Assembly: GCA_903893945.1 (NCBI GenBank) | Contig: CAITOF010000034.1 | Coordinates: 1 to 64,000 of the forward strand | Direction: 5' to 3' | Length of the DNA stretch: 64,000 nt | Origin: an uncultured Oxalobacteraceae bacterium | GTDB taxonomy: Bacteria > Pseudomonadota > Gammaproteobacteria > Burkholderiales > Burkholderiaceae_D | Shown: positions 1 through 8,513 of the stretch, piece after piece | Numbering within the stretch: position 1 is the first letter of the stretch | Layout: each line of letters starts with the position of its first letter | The notes under the pieces: generated by a model | What the model was told of the DNA's origin: nothing | The model's database searches: none | What the model saw: only the letters and a program-made list of their open reading frames with translations | Translations under genes and position numbers: made by a program

Positions 1-68
1 CATTGGCAGGGACCTCGCAGGAATCGGCGCAGCAACAATATGTGGATCTGATCAACGATCTGAAATAA
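1..68 (+). CDS. acyl-CoA-binding protein, C-terminal end (partial)
   Basis: The window opens inside a + strand reading frame that ends with TAA at 66-68. The visible tail has a GTSQESA stretch followed by a YVDLINDLK ending. This resembles the last helix of small acyl-CoA-binding proteins, in which a GTS-x-E-x-A turn precedes a helix ending in a YxxxVxxLK pattern. Such proteins bind long-chain acyl-CoA esters in the cytosol. Only about 22 residues are visible, so the assignment is tentative. It would sit convergent to the phasin gene that follows. Confidence 0.45.
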   Translation, partial: LAGTSQESAQQQYVDLINDLK

Positions 69-82
69 ATCACCCGGCCAGC

Positions 83-132
83 CCGCGACGACCGCCCGGC
101 GAGACCCACAGCCGCTCCCGCCATCGTCGCGG
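83..132. terminator. possible hairpin between convergent genes
   Basis: Perfect 9-bp arms CCGCGACGA (83-91) and TCGTCGCGG (124-132) are separated by a GC-rich 32-nt loop that could pair further. It lies between the stop of the left-edge gene and the stop of the convergent phasin gene. There is no clear U-tract, so its role as a terminator is inferred from position. Confidence 0.35.
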
Positions 133-190
133 TACAGGAAACCTCCGGTTCAACGTCACCAGAAAAATGTATTGCTGATGACTCCCGGCG

Positions 191-730
191 TCATTCCTGC
201 GCCTTTGTTTTGGATGCCGTCTTTTTCGCCGGCGCGCTGTCGGCACCCGGTGCGGCCATACCCTGCCCGAACGCCTCCATCATTTTTTTACCGGCATCCA
301 GCCACTGTTCATAGCCATGACTTACCTCGCCCAGGTGCGGAAACATTTTCTGTACCGGCGACTGCTGGTTGTTGTCGCTGGCGATTTTCGCCGCTTTTTC
401 ATAGCCGTTCGCCATCTGTTCCTGTGCAACCCGGTTAATCTCGGCGGTTAATGCTGAAGTAATGGCACTGATTTCACTAGCATACGAGAGCGTCCGATTC
501 AGTCGTTCCTGCATGGCATCCTGATCGACCGACAACATTTCCTGCGGTGACTTCACGGCCAGCAGGTGCCGGACTGATTTCGACGTATCTTCCAGCGATT
601 GCTTTGCCACCTTCAGATTCAGTTCAAATAATTTCATTGAACTATCCAGTGCTTTTGTCGCAAAAGCACCCCACTGCGCCTGCTGATCCTGCAGAGCTTG
701 CGCCATTTTTTCCTGTGCTGACTCAGACAT
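191..730 (-). CDS. phaP: phasin family protein (PHB granule-associated)
   Basis: A 179-residue phasin-like protein. The first 110 or so residues are amphipathic helix built around FATKALDSSMKLFELNLKVAKQSLEDT, the usual phasin pattern, followed by a second helical segment and an Ala/Lys-rich tail (PAKKTASKTKAQE). Phasins coat polyhydroxyalkanoate granules and control granule size and number. A strong AGGAGG ribosome site lies 6 nt before the ATG at 730. A perfect FNR-type box at 802-815 suggests oxygen-responsive expression. It shares architecture with the second phasin at 24038-24604. Which of the two is the major phasin cannot be told from sequence. Confidence 0.88.
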   Translation of the reverse strand: MSESAQEKMAQALQDQQAQWGAFATKALDSSMKLFELNLKVAKQSLEDTSKSVRHLLAVKSPQEMLSVDQDAMQERLNRTLSYASEISAITSALTAEINRVAQEQMANGYEKAAKIASDNNQQSPVQKMFPHLGEVSHGYEQWLDAGKKMMEAFGQGMAAPGADSAPAKKTASKTKAQE

Positions 731-801
731 ACCAACCTCCTGTTTCTGGCATTAAGTGACACCTCGCGAGTACCACTGTAAATCCACAAAGGGCAGACCT
801 T

Positions 802-815
802 TTGATTTAGATCAA
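802..815. promoter_or_regulatory. FNR/ANR-type box upstream of phasin
   Basis: TTGAT-TTAG-ATCAA is a perfect match to the dyad recognised by FNR/ANR/Dnr-family oxygen or nitric oxide regulators (TTGAT-N4-ATCAA). It lies 72 nt upstream of the phasin start codon on the minus strand, a spacing compatible with a class II activator site. Regulation is inferred from the match only. Confidence 0.6.
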
Positions 816-921
816 TCTTACTAAAATTGATACGTAAATATATGTTCTGACCACGTGTTGCGCTCCAGCAAGGTCCGCTTTTCAGGAATACCGTTGTGTG
901 CTAAAGGAGACCCGCCGACTG

Positions 922-1887
922 CTAATATACCGCATTAATCACCTCACCTTGTTCCACAAACCGCATTAAATTATCGACCGCACATTGCTGCATCGCCTTT
1001 CGGGTTGGTTCGGATGCACTGGCAATGTGTGGGGTGAGCACGACATTCGGTAACGTTAAAAAATCCCGGTGAAATTCAGGTTCATTTTCAAAGACATCCA
1101 GACCGGCCGCAGCAATCTGTTTACGACGCAGGGCGTCAATCAGTGCCACGTCATCCACGACACCGCCACGGGCGGTGTTAATCAGGGTGGCTGTCGGTCG
1201 CATCTGACGAAATTCCGCTGCACCCATGCAATGATGTGTCGCCGGCGAATAGGGCAGCATCAGAACCAGATGGTCTGCCCTGTTCAGCAATTCTTCTTTA
1301 CTGACATAGGTTGCCCGGTTCGCGTGCAGCTCCTGCTCAGCCGACAATCGCGCACGATTGTGATACACCACCTGCATATCAAACCCCATCGAGCGACGCG
1401 CAATCGCCTGACCAATACCGCCCATACCCAATATCCCCAGTGTCTTGCCATGCACATCCGCGCCAAGAAATCCGCGCAATTGCCATTGGCTCCAGTTCCC
1501 GGCGCGCAACCAGTTTTCTGCTTCGGTAACGCGTCGGGCTGTTGCCAGCAGTAACGCCCATGCAAAATCGGCGGTCGTTTGATTCAGGACCGTCGGAGAA
1601 TGGGTCACGATGATGCCTCGGGCTTTGCAGGCCGCCACGTCTATATTGTCATAGCCGACCGTCATTGCACTGATGATTTTCAAGTGCGGTGCCTGTGAAA
1701 TGACGTGCTGGGTAAAACGTGCATTTCCAGCGGTAAATACGGCGGTCTTGTTCTGCAGCTTTTCGACCAACTGTGTTTCAGAAAAAATGGCGTTATCCTG
1801 ATTGGTTTCCAGATCATAGCAACGGGATAATTGCATCACCGTTTCCGGAAATGCCGGACAGGTCATCAGCAGGGCAGGTTTGGACAT
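922..1887 (-). CDS. D-2-hydroxyacid dehydrogenase (glyoxylate/hydroxypyruvate reductase type)
   Basis: A 321-residue NAD(P)-dependent D-isomer 2-hydroxyacid dehydrogenase. It carries the Rossmann nucleotide motif LGILGMGGIGQAIARR, a catalytic Arg in INTARGGVVDD, the Glu in DVFENEP, and the catalytic His in LTPHIASAS. Related enzymes (GhrB, GyaR) reduce glyoxylate or hydroxypyruvate; the exact substrate is unknown here. The frame extends upstream to a TTG at 1932, but the ATG at 1887 is preceded by a GAAGAGAG-like ribosome site and starts where the family normally starts, so I use it. It is divergent from fdxA and appears monocistronic. Confidence 0.85.
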   Translation of the reverse strand: MSKPALLMTCPAFPETVMQLSRCYDLETNQDNAIFSETQLVEKLQNKTAVFTAGNARFTQHVISQAPHLKIISAMTVGYDNIDVAACKARGIIVTHSPTVLNQTTADFAWALLLATARRVTEAENWLRAGNWSQWQLRGFLGADVHGKTLGILGMGGIGQAIARRSMGFDMQVVYHNRARLSAEQELHANRATYVSKEELLNRADHLVLMLPYSPATHHCMGAAEFRQMRPTATLINTARGGVVDDVALIDALRRKQIAAAGLDVFENEPEFHRDFLTLPNVVLTPHIASASEPTRKAMQQCAVDNLMRFVEQGEVINAVY

Positions 1888-2147
1888 AACACACTCTCTT
1901 CGCGCCAGAAATTCTGGTTTTAAAATTATCAAAATGGCATTTATTTAGTCATAAAATCGGGTGCGGATTATTATGCGACGATTTCGACCGGGGTGCCGAA
2001 AAATCACAATCTGAATTTACTTATGCAAATTTTATATAAGGTTGATTTGTGGGAACCTGAAAATTGCCTTAAAATACAGTGCTTTGTAGTTTGCGACACA
2101 AATAGTTCGCCTGCCCCCCATTCCCGTTTTTTGAAGATAGGTTAGTT

Positions 2148-2471
2148 ATGACCCACGTTGTCACCGAATCCTGCATCCGCTGTCGCTACACGGATTGCGT
2201 TGATGTCTGCCCGGTAGATTGTTTTCGCGTTGGACCCAACTTTTTAGCCATTGACCCCGATGAATGCATAGACTGCGCGGTGTGCGTTGCTGAATGCCCG
2301 GTCAATGCCATTTTTGCCGAAGAAGATGTCCCGGCCGACCAACAGGACTTTCTCAAAATCAATGCCGATCTGTCACGCGTCTGGCCGTCCATTACTAAAA
2401 CCGTTCCCCATCTGCCGGATGCGGACGACTGGAAAGACGTCAAAGAGAAAAAGCATTTTTTAAAATCTTAA
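2148..2471 (+). CDS. fdxA: 7Fe ferredoxin FdxA
   Basis: A 107-residue seven-iron ferredoxin. Cys9, Cys17 and Cys21 follow the C-x7-C-x3-CP pattern of the 3Fe-4S site, and CIDCAVC with a later ECPVNAI supplies the 4Fe-4S ligands. Its length matches the FdxA family of proteobacteria (about 107 residues). It is a soluble low-potential electron carrier. The gene 92 nt downstream encodes a ferredoxin-NADP reductase, a plausible redox partner. The ATG at 2148 is the only reasonable start. Confidence 0.95.
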   Translation: MTHVVTESCIRCRYTDCVDVCPVDCFRVGPNFLAIDPDECIDCAVCVAECPVNAIFAEEDVPADQQDFLKINADLSRVWPSITKTVPHLPDADDWKDVKEKKHFLKS

Positions 2472-2485
2472 TTCACCCTGGTCAC

Positions 2486-2539
2486 GACCCGGCGTTACGG
2501 GTCCGAGAACGTATTACCGTCATGCATCGGGATACGTTC
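2486..2539. repeat. two dyads between fdxA and the reductase gene
   Basis: A short hairpin GACCCG-GCGTTA-CGGGTC (2486-2503) is followed by an 8-bp perfect inverted repeat, GAACGTAT (2507-2514) with ATACGTTC (2532-2539), separated by 17 nt. Neither is followed by a U-tract. The first may attenuate fdxA transcription. The second lies 25-57 nt before the reductase start codon and could be an operator. Confidence 0.35.
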
Positions 2540-2563
2540 ACTTTATAGGAATACACCCGCCGT

Positions 2564-3634
2564 ATGGACACCAACAAAGCTGATAGCGCATCAGCGCCCA
2601 TCATCGCCGATGCAGTTATCGTCGGCGCCGGCCCGGTTGGGCTTTTTCAGGTATTTGAACTTGGCCTGCTGGAAATCAAGGCGCACGTGATTGATTCACT
2701 TCCGGTCGTCGGTGGTCAATGTGTTGAGTTGTACCCCGACAAACCGATTTATGATATTCCGGCCGTGCCAGTTTGTACCGGTCAGGAACTTACCGACAAC
2801 CTGTTAAAGCAGATCGAACCTTTTTCGCCGACATTTCATTTGGGTCAGGAAGTCACTCACGTAGCACGACGCGAAGATGGCCGCTTTGATCTGGCCACCT
2901 CCACGGGAACGCGCTTCGTTACCAAAACCATTTTTATTGCAGCCGGTGTCGGGTCCTTCCAGCCGCGCACCCTGAAAGTCGATGGTATTGACGCGTTTGA
3001 AGGCAAGCAATTGTTTTACCGTGTCAAAGATCCTGTCCGTTTCCATGGCAGAAATCTGGTTATTTGCGGTGGCGGTGACTCGGCACTTGACTGGGCTCTG
3101 GATCTGGTCGGCAAGGCTGAATCCATTGTCCTGCTACACCGCCGGGACGATTTCCGTGCCGCACCGGCCTCGGTTGCCAAGATGCGCGAGCTCTGCGACC
3201 AGTTTGAAATGCAGTTACTCATAGGACAGGTGACCGGTATTGAGGCCAGCGACGAGATACTGACCGGCATCAAAGTCACCGGGACTGACGGGGTCACGCG
3301 CCGCGTCCCGTTAGATGATTTACTGGTGTTCTACGGATTATCACCCAAGCTGGGGCCGATCGCGGACTGGAGTCTGGACATTGAACGCAAACAATTAAAG
3401 GTCATGAGCACCGAAAAGTTTGAAACCAATATTCCCGGTATTTTTGCCGTCGGCGACATCAATACCTACCCAGGCAAAAAGAAATTGATCCTGTCCGGTT
3501 TTCATGAAGCCGCCTTGGCGGCATTCGGTGCAGCCCCCTATATTTTCCCTGAAAAGAAAATACATATGCAATACACCACCACTTCGCCGAAATTGCACAA
3601 GATTTTGGGCGTCGAAACACCTGTGTTTGACTAA
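2564..3634 (+). CDS. ferredoxin--NADP(+) reductase, thioredoxin-reductase-like type
   Basis: A 356-residue flavoprotein of the TrxR-like FNR type. It has an N-terminal FAD motif GAGPVGL (around residues 21-27), a [15 protein letters not shown] signature, an NADP-binding GGGDSALDW motif near residue 167, and a C-terminal [27 protein letters not shown] segment. The thioredoxin-reductase CxxC is absent, as expected for this FNR class. It transfers electrons between NADPH and ferredoxin or flavodoxin. The preceding fdxA supports this role. A strong terminator follows at 3656-3691. Confidence 0.92.
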   Translation: MDTNKADSASAPIIADAVIVGAGPVGLFQVFELGLLEIKAHVIDSLPVVGGQCVELYPDKPIYDIPAVPVCTGQELTDNLLKQIEPFSPTFHLGQEVTHVARREDGRFDLATSTGTRFVTKTIFIAAGVGSFQPRTLKVDGIDAFEGKQLFYRVKDPVRFHGRNLVICGGGDSALDWALDLVGKAESIVLLHRRDDFRAAPASVAKMRELCDQFEMQLLIGQVTGIEASDEILTGIKVTGTDGVTRRVPLDDLLVFYGLSPKLGPIADWSLDIERKQLKVMSTEKFETNIPGIFAVGDINTYPGKKKLILSGFHEAALAAFGAAPYIFPEKKIHMQYTTTSPKLHKILGVETPVFD

Positions 3635-3655
3635 TTTTCGCCTGCCCTGTGCAGT

Positions 3656-3696
3656 AAAAGCATCTTTTCTGTTGCATGAAAAGGTGCTTTTTCTTT
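3656..3696 (+). terminator. rho-independent terminator after the ferredoxin reductase
   Basis: The arms AAAAGCATCTTTTC (3656-3669) and GAAAAGGTGCTTTT (3678-3691) pair with a single G-U and are followed by more T residues. It sits 22 nt after the reductase stop codon. Confidence 0.8.
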
Positions 3697-3707
3697 ATAT
3701 AGCGCAA

Positions 3708-3747
3708 CTAATTCGATTAGAATAAACGCGTTATTAAGGAATAACGC
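3708..3747. repeat. paired small dyads upstream of phaZ
   Basis: CTAAT-TCG-ATTAG (3708-3720) is followed by GCGTTATT-AAGG-AATAACGC (3728-3747), a perfect 8-bp stem with a 4-nt loop. Both lie in the 212-nt gap between the reductase terminator and phaZ. They could be regulator sites or part of a leader. No gene is visible here. Confidence 0.35.
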
Positions 3748-3858
3748 CTGATTTGTTAAATTTTTATCATTACTTCAGGCTGTCGCAGGCAATATATGTC
3801 AATGATTGCTCAGATTTGGTAAAACTAGCGCTGAAGATGGAATAGAGTTGATGTAATA

Positions 3859-3871
3859 TTGCACTGCACCA
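3859..3871. promoter_or_regulatory. PhaR-like site upstream of phaZ
   Basis: TTGCACTGCACCA contains the core TGC-ACT-GCA (3860-3868), 38 nt before the phaZ start codon. Similar TGC-N3-GCA sites occur before the second phasin and a porin in this window. PHB-responsive PhaR repressors are known to bind TGC/GCA-type dyads. Assignment here is by resemblance. Confidence 0.4.
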
Positions 3872-3908
3872 TTTCGTTTCTTAAGCAACTTACACCAGAG
3901 GGTTAACC

Positions 3909-5144
3909 ATGCTATACCACTTGCATGAAATGAATCGAGCCTTCATGACGCCCATTACCAATTGGGCTGAAGCCTCCTCAAAATTATTCAGCAATCCGAT
4001 TTCTCCATTAGCACACACCCCCTTTTCACAACGCATCGCCGCCGGCTACGAGTTAATGTTCCGGCTTGGAAAGAGTTACGAAAAGCCTGCTTTTAACATC
4101 ACCTCCGTCACCATCAACAACCACACCGTGGGTATCGTTGAAGAGGTTGAACTGCATAAGAGCTTTTGCCGCCTCCTGCATTTCAAAAAAGTAATCAATG
4201 CCAAAGACTCGAAGCAACTTAACCAGCCCAAAGTATTGCTGGTGGCACCACTCTCGGGGCATCATTCAACCTTGTTGCGCGACACAGTCAGAACGCTGCT
4301 AACCGAACACGATGTCTATATTACCGACTGGACCGATGCACGCATGGTGCCGCTGACTGAAGGTGAATTTCATCTGCATGATTACATCTACTATATCCAG
4401 GAATTCATCCGTCATTTAGGCCCGGCTCTGCATGTCATTTCAGTCTGCCAGCCTACCGTACCGGTGCTGGCGGCGATTGCATTAATGGCGACGGCTAAAG
4501 ATCCGCAACTGCCAAAAACCATGACCATGATGGGCGGCCCCATAGACCCCAGAAAATCGCCGACCCAGGTGAACAGCCTGGCGGTCGAAAAGCCGTTTTC
4601 ATGGTTTGAAAACAACGTTATTTACAGCGTTCCGCCCAATTTCCCGGGTTATGGACGCAAAGTGTATCCGGGCTTTTTACAACACACGGGATTCGTTGCC
4701 ATGAATCCGCGCCGGCATGCACAAAGCCATTGGGACTTTTATCAGCACCTGATCCGGGGTGACGATGATCCTGCCGAGGCGCATCGCCAATTTTACGATG
4801 AATACAACGCGGTTCTGGATATGCCGGCTGACTATTATCTGGAAACGATAAAAACCGTGTTTCAGGAATTCAGGCTGCCCATGGGCACGTGGGAGGTGGA
4901 AGGTAAGCCGGTGCGCCCGCAGGACATTAAAACTGTCGCCCTGTTCACGATTGAAGGCGAACTGGATGACATTTCCGGTCCCGGACAGACGCAGGCTGCG
5001 CACGATATCTGTTCCGGGATTCCGGCGAACAAAAAACATGATTTTGTTGCGCCGCAATGCGGTCATTACGGCATTTTTTCCGGCCGGCGCTGGCGCGAAC
5101 TGATCAGCCCCAGAATTGCTGAATTTATTAAATCCAATCGTTGA
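3909..5144 (+). CDS. phaZ: intracellular polyhydroxyalkanoate depolymerase
   Basis: A 411-residue protein of the intracellular PHB depolymerase family (PhaZa type), which mobilises the cell's own PHB granules. Cys180 lies in ISVCQPTVPV, the Cys-centred lipase-box variant typical of this family. The catalytic Asp/His region is visible as TIEGELDDISGPGQT and PQCGHYGIFSG near the C-terminus. There is no signal peptide, consistent with cytosolic action. A purine-rich AGAGGG ribosome site precedes the ATG. Two phasin genes in the same window support an active PHB cycle. Confidence 0.93.
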   Translation: MLYHLHEMNRAFMTPITNWAEASSKLFSNPISPLAHTPFSQRIAAGYELMFRLGKSYEKPAFNITSVTINNHTVGIVEEVELHKSFCRLLHFKKVINAKDSKQLNQPKVLLVAPLSGHHSTLLRDTVRTLLTEHDVYITDWTDARMVPLTEGEFHLHDYIYYIQEFIRHLGPALHVISVCQPTVPVLAAIALMATAKDPQLPKTMTMMGGPIDPRKSPTQVNSLAVEKPFSWFENNVIYSVPPNFPGYGRKVYPGFLQHTGFVAMNPRRHAQSHWDFYQHLIRGDDDPAEAHRQFYDEYNAVLDMPADYYLETIKTVFQEFRLPMGTWEVEGKPVRPQDIKTVALFTIEGELDDISGPGQTQAAHDICSGIPANKKHDFVAPQCGHYGIFSGRRWRELISPRIAEFIKSNR

Positions 5145-5230
5145 GGCCGCACCGAGGCCGTGGCTTGCAATTTGCACGGCAGTGGCGCCCTATTCAGGCG
5201 ATAATACCGTTTTAAAATCTGTTCAATGCC

Positions 5231-5926
5231 GTGACTCAGCCTGCACAACAAGCCACCGATGGAAATCCATCGCTTGCGGACCAAATAGAAGATTTACTGC
5301 CACAAACGCAATGCACCAAGTGCGGCTACGACGCCTGTCGCCCGTACGCTGAGGCCATAGCGTGCGGTGCGGCGTTATATAACCAGTGCCCGCCAGGCGG
5401 ACAAGAGGGAATCAGCCGTTTGGCCAGGCTGTTAGGCAAACCGGTCATACCACTCAATGTAATCCATGGCACCGAACACGCTCGTTCCGTGGCCTTCATC
5501 GACGAAGCGGTCTGCATAGGCTGCACCTTATGCATTCAGGCATGCCCGGTTGATGCGATTATGGGCGCCCCAAAACAGATGCACAGCGTCATCAAATCGC
5601 AATGCACGGGCTGCGACTTATGCTTGCCGCCCTGTCCGGTCGACTGTATTTCAATGGTGAATGTGTCCGGAACAAAAACCGGTTGGGACGCCTGGAGCCA
5701 GCAGGACGCCGACGCTGCTCGTGGACGACATGATTTTCGTGGGCACCGTCTGCACAACGAGAAACTAGAGAATGAGGCACGATTGCTGGCTAAGGCCAAA
5801 GAAAAATTGCGTGCCATTCAGGATGAAATTGCATCCTCCCAGGAAGCCTATAACGAACAGGCGCGAAAAAAGGCCATTATCAAAGCAGCCATTGCACGCG
5901 CAGAAGCGAATAAACCCAAATCATGA
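5231..5926 (+). CDS. rsxB: RnfB/RsxB-type iron-sulfur electron transfer protein
   Basis: A 231-residue protein with an N-terminal RnfB-type Fe-S motif ([21 protein letters not shown] with a later NQCPPGG). Two ferredoxin-like 4Fe-4S motifs follow: [16 protein letters not shown] and [16 protein letters not shown]. The C-terminal 60 residues are a charged coiled coil. The membrane anchor of canonical RnfB is missing, and no other rnf/rsx genes are present nearby. It is thus a stand-alone RnfB, a form common in betaproteobacteria. The GTG at 5231 is the likely start. The stop overlaps the nth start by 4 nt (ATGA), so the two are translationally coupled. Confidence 0.9.
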   Translation: MTQPAQQATDGNPSLADQIEDLLPQTQCTKCGYDACRPYAEAIACGAALYNQCPPGGQEGISRLARLLGKPVIPLNVIHGTEHARSVAFIDEAVCIGCTLCIQACPVDAIMGAPKQMHSVIKSQCTGCDLCLPPCPVDCISMVNVSGTKTGWDAWSQQDADAARGRHDFRGHRLHNEKLENEARLLAKAKEKLRAIQDEIASSQEAYNEQARKKAIIKAAIARAEANKPKS

Positions 5927-6561
5927 ATGCCCACCAACGCATCCAGTTTTTTGAACGCCTGCAAAAAATAAACCCGCATCCCGCTACCGAGCTGGAATAC
6001 ACCACGCCCTTTGAACTGCTGATCGCGGTGATCCTGTCGGCACAGGCAACCGATGTCTCTGTCAATCTGGCCACCCGGCGCTTATTTGCCATAGCCAATA
6101 CACCGGAGAAAATCGTCGCGTTAGGTGAAGAAAATCTCGTGACTTACATTGCCCGGATCGGGCTTTATAAATCCAAAGCGAAGCACGTTATGGCCACGTG
6201 CAGACTGTTAATTGACCGGCACGGCGGTAAGGTGCCGCGTGAACGCAGTGCCCTGGAGGCGTTGCCGGGCGTCGGACGAAAGACGGCCAACGTCGTGTTA
6301 AACAGCGCTTTTGGCGAACCGACCATCGCGGTCGACACCCACATTTTCAGGGTCGGGAACCGAACCGGACTGGCCACGGGCAGCACTGTCGACAAAGTCG
6401 AACAGCAATTATTAAAAAATGTCCCGGAACGATTCAGACTGAACGCGCATCACTGGCTGATATTGCACGGCCGCTATACGTGTAAAGCCAGAAAGCCCTT
6501 GTGCTGGAACTGTATCGTTGCCGATGTCTGCGACTTCAGGGACAAAACCCCCCCGCCCTGA
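5923..6561 (+). CDS. nth: endonuclease III
   Basis: A 212-residue DNA glycosylase/AP lyase of base excision repair, removing oxidised pyrimidines. The helix-hairpin-helix motif [12 protein letters not shown] carries the catalytic Lys, VDTHIFRV the catalytic Asp, and the C-terminal C-x6-C-x2-C-x5-C pattern ([17 protein letters not shown]) binds a 4Fe-4S cluster. Length is normal. It overlaps rsxB by 4 nt. The pairing is a conserved betaproteobacterial arrangement and may link cluster redox state to electron transfer, though that is speculation. Confidence 0.96.
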   Translation: MNAHQRIQFFERLQKINPHPATELEYTTPFELLIAVILSAQATDVSVNLATRRLFAIANTPEKIVALGEENLVTYIARIGLYKSKAKHVMATCRLLIDRHGGKVPRERSALEALPGVGRKTANVVLNSAFGEPTIAVDTHIFRVGNRTGLATGSTVDKVEQQLLKNVPERFRLNAHHWLILHGRYTCKARKPLCWNCIVADVCDFRDKTPPP

Positions 6562-6593
6562 ACAAGGGCTTTAACCGGTCATGGCAAGGTGGA

Positions 6594-7175
6594 TCAGATA
6601 ATTCTGCAGGCGTCCTCAAATGAAAATCGGGGTGAACGCGGAAATAATTTGCCTGCATCACCATAGCCGAGATTGCAGACGAAATTGACCTTGACCGTGC
6701 TGCCTGCGAAAAACGTTGCGTTCAATTTGTCTGCATCAAAGCCTGACATCGGCCCACAATCGAGGCCCAGTGCTCTGGCCGCCAGCATCAGGTATGCGCC
6801 TTGCAAAGAACTGTTACGAAATGCCGTTGCGTCGATTAAGGCCGGGTTACCGACGAACCAGGACTTTGCATCGGCGTGCGGGAATAACTGCGGCAACTTT
6901 TCATAAAAAGCCATATCCATACCGATAATTGCGGTCACCGGGGCTGTCCGGGTTTTGTCCTGATTGCCTGCAGCCATGCAACTGAGCAATTTTTCTTTTT
7001 CGGTGGGACTTTTAACAAAAACAATGCGGGCGGGCGAGCAGTTTGCCGAGGTCGCGCCCCACTTGGCCAATTCAAATATCTGCCTGCACAGCTCGTCACT
7101 GACTGGTTTGTTCAACCAGCCATTATGAGTACGTGCTTCAGTGAACAAGGTGGAAAGAGCAGCTTGATCTAACAT
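6594..7175 (-). CDS. nitroreductase family protein, RutE-like (malonic semialdehyde reductase type)
   Basis: A 193-residue flavin reductase closest in pattern to RutE/HadB. The N-terminus [20 protein letters not shown], the [16 protein letters not shown] segment and [11 protein letters not shown] are family features. RutE reduces 3-oxopropionate from uracil degradation, but no other rut genes are nearby, so the true substrate is uncertain. AAGGA precedes the ATG at 7175. It is divergent from the DUF1841 gene with a 17-bp palindrome between them. A second, different nitroreductase is encoded at 23042-23722. Confidence 0.8.
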   Translation of the reverse strand: MLDQAALSTLFTEARTHNGWLNKPVSDELCRQIFELAKWGATSANCSPARIVFVKSPTEKEKLLSCMAAGNQDKTRTAPVTAIIGMDMAFYEKLPQLFPHADAKSWFVGNPALIDATAFRNSSLQGAYLMLAARALGLDCGPMSGFDADKLNATFFAGSTVKVNFVCNLGYGDAGKLFPRSPRFSFEDACRII

Positions 7176-7202
7176 GATTTTTCCTTATGGGTGACATGAA
7201 TT

Positions 7203-7219
7203 GGATGATAATATCATCC
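7203..7219. promoter_or_regulatory. 17-bp perfect palindrome between divergent genes
   Basis: GGATGATA-A-TATCATCC is a perfect inverted repeat around a single central base, in the 75-nt space between the RutE-like gene and the DUF1841 gene. It has the form of a dimeric repressor operator. No regulator gene is adjacent, so the binding protein is unknown. Confidence 0.45.
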
Positions 7220-7250
7220 TACACCAACTACGACCAACATTGAACCTGCC

Positions 7251-7679
7251 ATGTTTAGCCCGAGTCAGCACGACGTTCGAACTTTTTTCTGCGAGACCTA
7301 CCGCAAAACCCGGGCGCGCGAAATTCTTACGCCCTTAGAGACAATCGCGTCAGACTGGATTGTGCAGCACCCGGAGTACGACCAGGACTTTGCCGACCTG
7401 AATGCGGCACTGGAAGCCCACTATCCGGTCGATCAGGGAAAAACCAATCCATTTTTACATCTGTCGATGCATTTATCAATTGCAGAACAGATTTCCATCA
7501 ATCAACCGCCCGGCATTGCCGGCGCATTCAAGCAACTGGCGCAACGTTTCGGGTCAGCGCATGAAGCGCACCATATCATGATGGAATGTTTAGGCGCCGT
7601 GATCTGGGAAGCACAACGGCATGGTACCGCCTTTGATGGTGTGGCCTATATGGAAGCAATCCGGTTAAAGCTGGGTTAG
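7251..7679 (+). CDS. DUF1841 family protein
   Basis: A 142-residue protein matching the DUF1841 pattern of beta/gammaproteobacteria: the N-terminal F-x-PSQ-x-DVR-x-FF, a central NPFLHLSMHLSI(A)EQ motif with two His, and a C-terminal HHIMMECLGAVIWEAQR motif with two more His. The clustered His/Glu residues suggest metal binding, but function is unknown. It has no signal peptide or membrane segment. It ends 41 nt before a bidirectional terminator. Confidence 0.85.
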   Translation: MFSPSQHDVRTFFCETYRKTRAREILTPLETIASDWIVQHPEYDQDFADLNAALEAHYPVDQGKTNPFLHLSMHLSIAEQISINQPPGIAGAFKQLAQRFGSAHEAHHIMMECLGAVIWEAQRHGTAFDGVAYMEAIRLKLG

Positions 7680-7720
7680 CACCAAGCTGGCGCTGGGTGT
7701 ATGCTACTCATGAAATAAAA

Positions 7721-7744
7721 AAACCACGCCTGAAAGCGTGGTTT
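7721..7744. terminator. bidirectional terminator
   Basis: AAACCACGC (7721-7729), a six-base loop, then GCGTGGTTT (7736-7744). It is A-rich on the left and T-rich on the right and lies between the convergent DUF1841 and cytochrome c genes, so it can serve both. Confidence 0.8.
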
Positions 7745-7772
7745 CTGACGCGCCATGACACTGGCCGCATCG

Positions 7773-8126
7773 TTATTTATGCAATACAAGCGTCGTTGGA
7801 AGACTTGAAATATAGGTCGAGATGTTTTCAATATCTTTATCCGACAGTGGTTTTGCCTGACCATTCATGATGGCATTCACGCGCCCGTTAGCCACCCCGC
7901 CGCCTCGACGGTAGGCGACCAGTGCATGAGCCAGATAATCCTGATGCTGTCCGGCCAGTTTCGGATAAGCCGGGTCGATCGGGCTATTGAAATCCGCGCC
8001 GTGGCAGGCCGCGCAGCCATATTTTTCCACCGCTGTTTTACCTTCGTTAATATCGCCACCGGCAAAAGAACTGGCAGAGAAGGTCAAGGTCATTACGGAA
8101 CCGGCTATTAACAATATTTTTTTCAT
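7773..8126 (-). CDS. small class I cytochrome c
   Basis: A 117-residue periplasmic monohaem cytochrome c. It has a signal peptide (residues 1-22, ending SASSFA), the haem-binding CAACH at residues 38-42, and a likely distal Met in IMNGQAKPLSD. The pattern, including YPKLAGQHQDYLAHAL, is that of the c553/c4-like family. It is the second gene of a two-gene unit, 51 nt after another small cytochrome c gene. It probably shuttles electrons to a terminal oxidase or reductase, but no partner is encoded nearby. Confidence 0.88.
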   Translation of the reverse strand: MKKILLIAGSVMTLTFSASSFAGGDINEGKTAVEKYGCAACHGADFNSPIDPAYPKLAGQHQDYLAHALVAYRRGGGVANGRVNAIMNGQAKPLSDKDIENISTYISSLPTTLVLHK

Positions 8127-8177
8127 CGGATACTTTCGAGCAATTTGATTATGATGTGCGTCAGCTGAGTTGCGTGC

Positions 8178-8513
8178 TTATTTCTTGGCTGCTGCGGTCT
8201 GTTGCGAATAATACGCGGCCAGATCAGCGATGTCCTGATCTGTCAGGCCACGCGCAATGCCGTGCATGGTGGGGTGATTACGGTCGCCTTTTTTATATTC
8301 CTGTAACGCGCTCTCGATGTATTTGGCAGATTGTCCGCCCAGTAGAGGCACTTCATAGACCTCAGGAAACGATGCTTTGTAGCCTGCGATGCCATGGCAG
8401 CCGATACACATTGCCACCTTGTTTTCAGCCGCTTTAGCATTCCCAACAACATCTGCTGCCAGCGCAACATCAACCACGCTGAGTAAAGCCACGAGAGCAA
8501 TAATTTTTTTCAT
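8178..8513 (-). CDS. small class I cytochrome c
   Basis: A 111-residue periplasmic cytochrome c with signal peptide residues 1-20 (MKKIIALVALL... ALAA), CIGCH at residues 36-40, and a distal-Met candidate in HPTMHGIARGLTDQDI. The frame runs upstream to 8603, but the ATG at 8513 begins a proper signal peptide and is chosen. It leads a two-gene unit with the cytochrome at 7773-8126. A perfect FNR-type box at 8647-8660 lies upstream. Confidence 0.88.
   Translation of the reverse strand: MKKIIALVALLSVVDVALAADVVGNAKAAENKVAMCIGCHGIAGYKASFPEVYEVPLLGGQSAKYIESALQEYKKGDRNHPTMHGIARGLTDQDIADLAAYYSQQTAAAKK

Noticed and set aside
1069-1554. 161-codon + strand frame opposite the 2-hydroxyacid dehydrogenase
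   Set aside because: Antisense shadow of a gene with complete family motifs; no ribosome site and no recognisable pattern.
4677-5177. 166-codon minus frame opposite phaZ
   Set aside because: Shadow of the depolymerase gene; composition is that of antisense coding DNA.
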